From: an uncultured beta proteobacterium
GTDB lineage: Bacteria > Pseudomonadota > Gammaproteobacteria > Burkholderiales > Burkholderiaceae
Length of the DNA: 12,205 bases
Assembly (NCBI GenBank): GCA_903845455.1
Contig: CAIMXN010000204.1
Location: forward strand, 1 to 12,205
Reading direction: 5' to 3'
Program-made: the position numbers and the translations under genes
Shown here: positions 6,409 through 12,205 of the stretch, in pieces
Position numbering within the stretch: the first letter of the stretch is position 1
Layout of the letters: every line of letters starts with the position of its first letter
Notes under the pieces: model-generated
What the model was told of the DNA's origin: nothing
The model's input: only the letters and a program-made list of their open reading frames with translations
Database searches by the model: none

Positions 6409-7827
6409 ATGACCACCAAGACCGTCGCTGATGTGATGAAGTTAGTTAAAGAGAAGGAATGTACATTTGTTGACTTCCGCTTTGTAGATACAAAGGGTAA
6501 AGAGCAACATACATCAGTACCTATTTCTGCTTTTAATGAAGATAAATTTGAGAGCGGTCATGCATTTGATGGTTCTTCTATTGCCGGCTGGAAGGGTATT
6601 GAAGCTTCTGACATGTTGTTGATGCCTGATCCAACAGCCTGCTACATTGATCCGTTCTATGAAGAGCCAACTTTAGTGATCACCTGTGATGTGATCGAGC
6701 CATCTGATGGCAAGGGCTACGATCGTGACCCACGCTCTATCGCTAAGCGTTGTGAATCCTATTTAAAGAGCACTGGTCTCGGTGATACCGCTTACTTTGG
6801 CCCAGAACCAGAATTCTTCATCTTTGACGGCGTCCGTTGGGGTGCTGATATGCAAGGCTGTTTCGTCAAGATTGATTCCGAAGAAGCTCCATGGTCTTCA
6901 GCGGCAGTAATCGAAGGCGGAAATACTGGCCATCGCCCTGGTAAAAAAGGCGGTTACTTCCCAGTTTCTCCTGTAGATTCATTCCAAGACATGCGTTCTG
7001 AAATGTGTTTAATTCTTGAATCATTAGGCATTCCAGTTGAAGTGCATCACCATGAAGTTGCTGGTCAAGGCCAAAATGAATTGGGTACTAAGTTCAGCAC
7101 ATTGACACAACGCGCTGACTGGACTATCTGGCAGAAATATGTTGTTCAAAACGTGGCGCATGCTTATGGCAAAACCGCTACATTCATGCCTAAGCCAGTC
7201 GTTGGCGATAACGGCTCTGGTATGCACGTTCACCAATCTGTTTGGAAGAACGGTGAGAACTTGTTTGCGGGTAATGGTTATGCTGGTTTGTCAGAGTTCG
7301 CTCTTTACTACATCGGCGGCATCATTAAGCATGCTAAAGCATTGAATGCGATTACTAATCCAGGTACGAACTCATACAAGCGTTTGGTTCCAGGCTTTGA
7401 GGCACCAGTGAAGTTGGCTTACTCTGCACGTAACCGTTCTGCTTCAATTCGGATTCCACACGTTTCAAGTCCTAAAGGTCGTCGGATTGAAACGCGTTTC
7501 CCTGATCCATTGGCTAACCCATACTTGGCGTTCTCCGCCTTGTTGATGGCTGGTTTAGATGGTGTTCAGAATAAGATTCACCCAGGTGAAGCAGCTGACA
7601 AGAACTTGTATGACTTGCCACCAGAAGAAGATGCAAAGATCCCAACAGTTTGTGCAAGCTTAGAAGAAGCCTTAGAAAACTTGGATAAAGATCGTGAGTT
7701 CTTGACTCGTGGTGGTGTGTTTACTGATTCCATGCTCGATGCTTATATCAATTTGAAGATGGAAGATGTCACACGTTTCCGTATGACTACTCATCCTATC
7801 GAATTTGATATGTATTACTCCCTATAA
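6409..7827 (+). CDS. glnA: Glutamine synthetase, type I (GlnA)
   Basis: The enzyme makes glutamine from glutamate, ammonia and ATP in the cytosol, as a dodecamer. The 472-residue length is normal for bacterial GS-I (E. coli 469). Signature segments appear in order: FDGSSIAGW (beta-grasp domain), GPEPEFFIFD (metal ligands), GNTGHRPGKKGGYFP, EVHHHEVAGQGQNELG, GDNGSGMHVHQS, NPGTNSYKRLVPG, and the Arg-rich ARNRSASIRIP and RIETRFPDP. The adenylylation tyrosine is present in NLYDLPPEE (Tyr401), so activity should be controlled by the GlnE adenylyltransferase as in the GS-I-beta subtype. A strong Shine-Dalgarno AAGGAG (6397-6402) lies 6 nt before the ATG. The upstream region carries two NtrC-like boxes and a sigma-54-like element. 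An intrinsic terminator 48 nt past the stop, within the next reading frame, may end most glnA transcripts. Confidence 0.98.
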   Translation: MTTKTVADVMKLVKEKECTFVDFRFVDTKGKEQHTSVPISAFNEDKFESGHAFDGSSIAGWKGIEASDMLLMPDPTACYIDPFYEEPTLVITCDVIEPSDGKGYDRDPRSIAKRCESYLKSTGLGDTAYFGPEPEFFIFDGVRWGADMQGCFVKIDSEEAPWSSAAVIEGGNTGHRPGKKGGYFPVSPVDSFQDMRSEMCLILESLGIPVEVHHHEVAGQGQNELGTKFSTLTQRADWTIWQKYVVQNVAHAYGKTATFMPKPVVGDNGSGMHVHQSVWKNGENLFAGNGYAGLSEFALYYIGGIIKHAKALNAITNPGTNSYKRLVPGFEAPVKLAYSARNRSASIRIPHVSSPKGRRIETRFPDPLANPYLAFSALLMAGLDGVQNKIHPGEAADKNLYDLPPEEDAKIPTVCASLEEALENLDKDREFLTRGGVFTDSMLDAYINLKMEDVTRFRMTTHPIEFDMYYSL

Positions 7828-7830
7828 GCG

Positions 7831-7836
7831 AAGGAG
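7831..7836 (+). promoter_or_regulatory. Shine-Dalgarno that fixes the ntrB TTG start
   Basis: AAGGAG begins 3 nt after the glnA stop codon and lies 5 nt before TTG (7842-7844), an ideal distance. Downstream in-frame candidates, TTG at 7908 and ATG at 7920, have no such sequence in front of them; they are preceded by the T-tract of a terminator. This makes the TTG the best-supported start even though it is a rare initiator. Confidence 0.75.
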
Positions 7837-7841
7837 AGAAC

Positions 7842-8969
7842 TTGAGCGCAGGACTGTTGCGCAATTCGTTCAAGGGAGCAGCTTCGGCTGCTCCTTTTTT
7901 TCCGATATTGCTTGATCAGATGCCCAATGCCATCGTGGTATTTGAGGCAGAGAACCAACAATTGGTTTATGTGAATCCGGCTGCTGAGGCGGCACTCGAT
8001 CTTTCCCGTAAATCACTTGAGGGACAGTCTGTACATAATTTATTTGGGGATAACATACCGTTAAATGCCATGATCGATGAAGTCCGGCACGGTCAGGTCA
8101 CGGCGCAACGTCAAGAAATGGTTTTGCATTCTTTACCGGGTAGCATTCATCAAGAATCTATTCCTGCACACGTAGTCGTAGCAATGTTTGATGATCCCGT
8201 ATTGATCATGATGGAATGGTTTCCAATTGATCAGCAGCTCCGTAGCGAGCGTGATGAACGCGTTACCCAACAAGTAGAAGCCAATAAAGAATTGATGCGG
8301 AACTTGGCGCATGAAATTAAAAACCCTTTAGGGGGTATTCGGGGGGCGGCACAACTGCTGGAGTTTGAGCTTCCAGATAAGGGCTTGAAGGAATACACCC
8401 AAGTCATCATTAAAGAATCTGATCGCTTGCAAACATTAGTCGATCGCCTTTTAGCGCCGCACCGTAAAGCACACGTCATTGAGGCCTTTAATGTCCATGA
8501 GGCCTTAGAGCGCGTTCGCAGTTTGGTATTAGCAGAATTCCCGAAGGGGTTACGCATTATTCGAAACTACGACACTAGCTTGCCAGATGTACTTGGAGAT
8601 CGTGAGCAACTCATTCAGGCGGTACTCAATATTGCCCATAACGCAGCACAAGCACTTTCAGATGAAATTAAAACTGGCACCGCGCAGATTGAACTAAAGA
8701 CTCGGGTTGCGCGTTCAGTCACGTTCGCTAAACAACGTTACAAGTTAGCGATGGATCTTCACGTGATTGATAACGGGCCTGGTATCCCAGCAGACATCAA
8801 AGAGCGCATCTTTTTTCCTTTAGTTTCTGGAAGAGAGGGTGGTAGTGGGCTTGGTCTCACCTTGGCACAAAATTTTGTACAGCAGCATCAGGGGTCTATC
8901 GCTTGTGATAGTCGTCCTGGATGTACGGATTTCCATATTCAGATTCCATATCGTAAGCAGGAGAAATAG
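7842..8969 (+). CDS. glnL: Nitrogen regulation sensor histidine kinase NtrB (NR(II))
   Basis: NtrB phosphorylates NtrC when nitrogen is low and promotes its dephosphorylation when PII (GlnB) signals sufficiency; it is cytosolic. The protein has 375 residues from the TTG start, slightly longer than E. coli NtrB (349). A PAS domain covers about residues 20-125 (MPNAIVVFEAENQQLVYVNP). The H-box is NLAHEIKNPLGG with phospho-acceptor His157, followed by GAAQLLEFEL as in true NtrB. Then come the X-region DRLQTLVDRLLAP, the N-box QAVLNIAHNAAQAL, the G1 box DNGPGIP and the G2 box GSGLGLTLAQN. No membrane segment is present. Codons 12-20 (KGAASAAPF) coincide with a strong terminator hairpin. The gene lies 14 nt after glnA and 2 nt before ntrC, whose Shine-Dalgarno is inside its 3' end. 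Confidence 0.93.
   Translation: MSAGLLRNSFKGAASAAPFFPILLDQMPNAIVVFEAENQQLVYVNPAAEAALDLSRKSLEGQSVHNLFGDNIPLNAMIDEVRHGQVTAQRQEMVLHSLPGSIHQESIPAHVVVAMFDDPVLIMMEWFPIDQQLRSERDERVTQQVEANKELMRNLAHEIKNPLGGIRGAAQLLEFELPDKGLKEYTQVIIKESDRLQTLVDRLLAPHRKAHVIEAFNVHEALERVRSLVLAEFPKGLRIIRNYDTSLPDVLGDREQLIQAVLNIAHNAAQALSDEIKTGTAQIELKTRVARSVTFAKQRYKLAMDLHVIDNGPGIPADIKERIFFPLVSGREGGSGLGLTLAQNFVQQHQGSIACDSRPGCTDFHIQIPYRKQEK
7875..7901 (+). terminator. Intrinsic terminator inside the 5' end of ntrB
   Basis: GGAGCAGC and GCTGCTCC form a perfect 8-bp stem closed by a C(TTCG)G tetraloop, the extra-stable kind, directly followed by seven T's (7895-7901). An A-rich flank at 7872-7873 can extend the stem by pairing with the T's. 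It is a textbook Rho-independent terminator, placed 47 nt after the glnA stop and in frame within ntrB codons 12-20. By analogy, E. coli has a terminator between glnA and glnL. Here it would reduce readthrough into ntrBC, unless a ribosome that has begun at the TTG disrupts the hairpin. Confidence 0.88.
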
Positions 8970-8971
8970 TC

Positions 8972-10423
8972 ATGAAACCAATTTGGATCGTCGATGATGA
9001 CCAATCTATTCGTTGGGTGTTAGAAAAAGCACTGACACGTGAAAATATTCCCCATAAAAGCTTTTCAAACCCGAACGATGTCCTCAATGCGCTCGAGAAA
9101 GAATCACCTCAGGTATTGATTTCTGATATTCGGATGCCGCGTGGTAATGGCTTAGAGTTATTACAACATGTAAAACAAAGCCATCCACATTTACCGGTCA
9201 TCATCATGACGGCATATTCTGATTTAGATTCAGCCGTATCTTCTTTTCAGGGTGGTGCTTTTGAGTACCTCACCAAACCCTTTGATTTGGATAAGGCGAT
9301 TGAGCTCATTCATCGTGCTATCGAGCAAAGCAATCGCAATCAGTCTGGCACTAAAGAGTTGAGTGCTTGGGTGCAAGATTCTTCTGAAATTATTGGCCAA
9401 GCCCCAGCAATGCAAGAAGTATTTCGTGCGATTGGGCGCTTGGCACAATCTCATGCCACCGTATTGATCACGGGCGAATCAGGTACTGGAAAAGAATTGC
9501 TGGCCTTAGCTTTGCACAAACATAGTCCACGCTCTAGAGGCCCATTTGTAGCCTTCAGTACAGCAGCTGTTCCAAAGGACCTTTTAGAATCAGAATTATT
9601 TGGTCATGAGCGTGGGGCCTTTCCGGGGGCGCAAACTCTCCGTCGTGGCCGTTTTGAGCAGGCCGATGGCGGCACTTTATTCTTAGATGAAATCGGTGAT
9701 CTGCCATTTGATTTACAGACCCGCCTGTTGCGAGCACTAACGGATGGTCATTTTTATCGCGTCGGCGGACAGGATCCAATTAAGGCCAATGTGAGAATCA
9801 TTGCCTCCACCCATCAAAATTTAGAAGCACGTGTTGCATCAGGACTTTTTAGGGAAGACCTGCTGCATCGCTTGAATCTCATTCGTTTGCGTATGCCCCC
9901 ATTGCGTGAGCGCGCTGAAGATATTTCATTGTTGGCTAGGCACTTTATGCTGCGCTGTGCAAAATCTTTGGGCGTTGAATCTAAGAAACTCTCCGATGAA
10001 GTCCTCAAAGAAATGGGATCGATGCTTTTTCCAGGCAACGTTCGCCAATTAGAAAATCTTTGTCATTGGCTCACAGTGATGACGCCATCTAATGTCATCG
10101 GTGTTGGTGACTTACCAGGAGATATCTTGGCTGAGGTTAATCAACAACCCAGCATCTCTCAAGGAGAGTCTGCTTACACTGGAGCTCCAGTAGCTAAAGG
10201 TGGTGCGGTAGATTGGGAAAGTGGCTTGAGTCGCCTAGCTGCCAAGATGCTGCAAGATGGTGATAAGAATGTTTATGATGCCCTGTGCTCTAAATTTGAA
10301 AAGGCTGTTTTGCAGGCAGCTTTGGAAGTGACTCGTGGCAGAAGAGTTGAAGCAGCACTTAGATTGGGTATTGGACGTAATACGATTACCAGAAAGTTAC
10401 AGGAGTTAGGTATCGATGAGTGA
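8972..10423 (+). CDS. glnG: Nitrogen regulation response regulator NtrC (NR(I)), with variant GAFPGA loop
   Basis: Cytosolic transcription activator of nitrogen-assimilation genes. The 483-residue protein has three domains. The receiver domain (1-120) has acidic residues D8-D10, phospho-acceptor D52 in SDIRMP, T80 and K102. The AAA+ ATPase domain (about 140-375) has Walker A GESGTGKE (168-175), Walker B GTLFLDEIGD (234-243) and the arginine-finger region MPPLRERAEDI. The C-terminal Fis-type helix-turn-helix ends in AALRLGIGRNTITRKLQELG. The sigma-54 contact loop is GAFPGA (215-220) where activators normally have GAFTGA, with Pro218 from a CCG codon; the rest of the domain is fully NtrC-like. 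AGGAG (8959-8963) precedes the ATG by 8 nt. The gene is co-transcribed with ntrB and overlaps xthA. Confidence 0.95.
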   Translation: MKPIWIVDDDQSIRWVLEKALTRENIPHKSFSNPNDVLNALEKESPQVLISDIRMPRGNGLELLQHVKQSHPHLPVIIMTAYSDLDSAVSSFQGGAFEYLTKPFDLDKAIELIHRAIEQSNRNQSGTKELSAWVQDSSEIIGQAPAMQEVFRAIGRLAQSHATVLITGESGTGKELLALALHKHSPRSRGPFVAFSTAAVPKDLLESELFGHERGAFPGAQTLRRGRFEQADGGTLFLDEIGDLPFDLQTRLLRALTDGHFYRVGGQDPIKANVRIIASTHQNLEARVASGLFREDLLHRLNLIRLRMPPLRERAEDISLLARHFMLRCAKSLGVESKKLSDEVLKEMGSMLFPGNVRQLENLCHWLTVMTPSNVIGVGDLPGDILAEVNQQPSISQGESAYTGAPVAKGGAVDWESGLSRLAAKMLQDGDKNVYDALCSKFEKAVLQAALEVTRGRRVEAALRLGIGRNTITRKLQELGIDE

Positions 10424-11261
10424 TTCCGTGCGGATCGCAGCTTGGAATGTGAACTCCCTAAAAGTTCGCTTGCCACAGGTTCTCCGCTGGTTGGGTGAGC
10501 AAGAAAAAGCCAAAAAACCGATTGATGCTTTGTGTTTGCAAGAGTTGAAGCTGACCGACGACAAGTATCCCCATAAAGAACTGGAAGAGGCTGGTTATTT
10601 CAGTTTAGCCGCCGGTCAAAAGACTTACAACGGCGTAGCGATTATTGTGAGACGCTCAGCCTTGGCGCCGATTGCAACGGATCTAGAGACCACCTTTCTA
10701 AAGCCCATCAGAAACATCCCTGGGCATGCTGATGAGCAGCAACGTATCCTAGCCGCTACAGTGTGTTTTCAGGGTATGCAACCGATACGCCTAGTGTCTG
10801 CCTATTTTCCCAATGGGCAATCGCCTGATAGCGAAAAGTTTGCCTACAAACTCAACTGGCTTAAGGCATTGCAGACTTGGCTGGATAGTGAGCTTGAGCA
10901 GTATCCCCGTTTAGCGCTCTTGGGTGATTTCAACATTGCACCACAGGATGCAGACGTTCATGATCCTAAAGCATGGGAAGGTCAGAACCTCGTTTCACCT
11001 CAAGAGCGAAATGCATTCCAGTCGCTACTGAAATTAGGTTTTCAAGATTCCTTCCGGATGTTCGAGCAAGCCCCCAAAGCGTTTAGTTGGTGGGATTACC
11101 GCATGATGGGATTCAGGCGCAATGCGGGTATGCGTATCGACCACATCCTGCTGAGTGAAGCCTTAAAAGAAAAGTGCAGCGCCAGCATGATTGATAAAGA
11201 ACCGCGCACCTGGGAGCAGCCATCAGATCATGCGCCAGTAGTGGCACAAATTCTAAAATAA
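10416..11261 (+). CDS. xthA: Exodeoxyribonuclease III (AP endonuclease family)
   Basis: DNA-repair enzyme of the exonuclease III/AP endonuclease (EEP) superfamily; family members cut the backbone at abasic sites and trim 3' ends. The 281-residue protein is slightly longer than E. coli ExoIII (268). Catalytic motifs are all seen: WNVNSLKVR (Asn11, Asn13), LQELKL with metal-binding Glu43, SAYFPNG with Tyr130, LGDFNIAP with Asp171 and Asn173, RIDHILLS, and the terminal SDHAPV with the Asp271-His272 pair. The start ATG overlaps the last codons of ntrC (ATGAGTGA, 8 nt), and AGGAG (10401-10405) lies 10 nt upstream, so it is probably translated from the ntrBC message. The pairing of a repair gene with the nitrogen regulators is most likely just operon packing. 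Confidence 0.95.
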   Translation: MSDSVRIAAWNVNSLKVRLPQVLRWLGEQEKAKKPIDALCLQELKLTDDKYPHKELEEAGYFSLAAGQKTYNGVAIIVRRSALAPIATDLETTFLKPIRNIPGHADEQQRILAATVCFQGMQPIRLVSAYFPNGQSPDSEKFAYKLNWLKALQTWLDSELEQYPRLALLGDFNIAPQDADVHDPKAWEGQNLVSPQERNAFQSLLKLGFQDSFRMFEQAPKAFSWWDYRMMGFRRNAGMRIDHILLSEALKEKCSASMIDKEPRTWEQPSDHAPVVAQILK

Positions 11262-11282
11262 ACTACTTATCTAGTTAAGTAG
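11253..11282 (-). terminator. Weak terminator between convergent xthA and permease
   Basis: CTACTTA (11263-11269) and TAAGTAG (11276-11282) form a 7-bp stem with a 6-nt loop. On the minus strand the stem is followed by TTTATTTTA, so it can end the permease transcript. On the plus strand no T-run follows, so for xthA it would be a poor terminator. The stem is AT-rich, and strength is uncertain. The U-tract side overlaps the xthA stop codon. Confidence 0.5.
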
Positions 11283-11286
11283 AGTG

Positions 11287-12205
11287 CTACTGAAGCGCTT
11301 TGGCCGTGAGCTTGCTACGCGCATTGATGAAATGGTATTTCACCTGAATCATGAAGGTGACCAATAAGCCAATGAAGAGCGCAATGACTCCTGACGGGTC
11401 TGTTTTCAGTCCATTAATCAACAGAAAAGCAAGAAGAGATAGGTTAATCAGGACGCCGCACCAGATGACCCAGGCCTGAGCACCAGTTTGTTGGCGTATA
11501 CGTAAATGGCCAAAAGAGATAACGCCAAAGAGGATTAAAAAAGCCATGCTCGCCATTTTCCCGACGATTTCAAGTGGAAATCCCAATACCAGAGCAATCA
11601 CCATACTCGCGGAAATCAGCAAGGGTCTTATCCGATTTTGACCGATAGCCTTGCTAAGCCATGTCATCTGAGCATGTTCTTGCACCACCACCCCAAGAAC
11701 TTTTGACGCCGTAAAAATAGTTGCATTCACTGCTGCGGCACAGGCTAGTAATGCTGCTAAACCTATGCCAATAAAACCTGTTTTGCCCGCAATAATATTG
11801 GCTGCAGATCCAAGCATATTGCTGGGATCAGCTTGAATAGTGGCAAGAGGTGTGATTTGGATAGCTATCCAACTGACTAAAACATAAAGACAAATAATTA
11901 AGGTCACAGCAATAAACATTGACTGAGGAATCGTTTTTTTAGGGTTAGCCATTGAACTTGCAGCACTACTGACCACTGCAAAACCTTGGTAGTTAACGTA
12001 GAGCATGCCTGTGGCAATCACAATACCTTCAAACGAGCCGCCTAAAAATGTCAGATTTTTAAAATCAAGCTGGGTGATACCAATTCCACTAAAACTCAGC
12101 AGGGTAAGAAGCACGAGACCTATCGCTATAGATCCAGCCAGCCCCACTACTTTTGCGCCAAGTAGATTGAGTAGCGTAAAGAGCATGACTAATGCGGCCC
12201 CAATC
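11287..12205 (-). CDS. APC-family amino acid permease, C-terminal part (cut by right edge)
   Basis: The minus-strand frame stays open to the window edge (codons upstream of the ATG at 12186 read I-G-A-A-L-V), so this is the last 305 residues of a permease that would normally have about 12 membrane helices and 430-500 residues. About eight hydrophobic segments are visible. Diagnostic is the region YVNYQGFAVVSSAASSMANP followed by KKTIPQS, which resembles the conserved loop after a middle helix in amino acid/polyamine/organocation transporters (F.GFE..…NP.+.IP). Normally an acidic residue sits in this stretch; here it is Ala/Ser-rich. The substrate cannot be read. The ATG at 12186 is internal and not the start. 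The gene converges on xthA, 25 nt apart. Confidence 0.82.
   Translation of the reverse strand, partial: IGAALVMLFTLLNLLGAKVVGLAGSIAIGLVLLTLLSFSGIGITQLDFKNLTFLGGSFEGIVIATGMLYVNYQGFAVVSSAASSMANPKKTIPQSMFIAVTLIICLYVLVSWIAIQITPLATIQADPSNMLGSAANIIAGKTGFIGIGLAALLACAAAVNATIFTASKVLGVVVQEHAQMTWLSKAIGQNRIRPLLISASMVIALVLGFPLEIVGKMASMAFLILFGVISFGHLRIRQQTGAQAWVIWCGVLINLSLLAFLLINGLKTDPSGVIALFIGLLVTFMIQVKYHFINARSKLTAKALQ

Noticed and set aside
7139..7345. Plus-strand 68-residue frame inside glnA
   Set aside because: Out-of-frame shadow of the glutamine synthetase core with no recognisable content.
8231..8557. Antisense 108-residue open frame within ntrB
   Set aside because: It lies opposite conserved NtrB coding sequence (H-box region), its translation shows no recognisable domain, and no start signal is seen. 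It is a shadow frame, like the other minus-strand open frames under the plus-strand genes.

Overview
The window looks like chromosomal DNA of a betaproteobacterium of the Burkholderiaceae, most like Polynucleobacter or a close small-genome freshwater relative. I infer this from the protein flavour, the moderate GC content (judged by eye), very short gene spacing, and the order glnA–ntrB–ntrC–xthA. No mobile element, tRNA, rRNA or CRISPR array is visible. It reads as ordinary, tightly packed core genome with a few unusual details.

Layout. Positions 1-1608 hold the C-terminal part of an HrpA-type ATP-dependent RNA helicase, cut by the left edge. A short gap with a possible promoter leads to a pair of exported proteins: a YncE-like beta-propeller (1667-2680) and a NodB/CE4-type polysaccharide deacetylase (2681-3460). 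A fatty-acid-hydroxylase/sterol-desaturase membrane protein (3474-4454), an EI24/CysZ-like membrane protein (4486-5355) and a stand-alone MoaB/CinA-N domain protein (5348-6208) follow on the same strand.

The 200-base gap 6209-6408 is a nitrogen-control region. It has two well-matched NtrC-type palindromes (centres 6219 and 6270) and a weaker sigma-54-like GG-N10-GC element (6328-6342). Behind it lie glnA (type I glutamine synthetase), ntrB/glnL (sensor kinase) and ntrC/glnG (response regulator), with xthA (exonuclease III) overlapping the end of ntrC. This is a classic feedback circuit: NtrB/NtrC sense nitrogen status and control glnA, and here the regulator genes are co-directional with their target. 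After a convergent hairpin, the right end holds the C-terminal part of an APC-family amino-acid permease on the minus strand, cut by the window edge.

Details worth a second look. (1) A textbook intrinsic terminator (8-bp stem, TTCG loop, seven T's) lies inside the 5' coding region of ntrB, whose best start is a TTG with a strong Shine-Dalgarno. This could be a translation-sensitive attenuator between glnA and ntrBC. (2) NtrC has GAFPGA in place of the sigma-54 contact loop GAFTGA. (3) The deacetylase has FDTG in place of FDDG, which loses a metal ligand. (4) The first two small genes may be transcribed leaderless, with an ACAAT element exactly 5 nt before each ATG.
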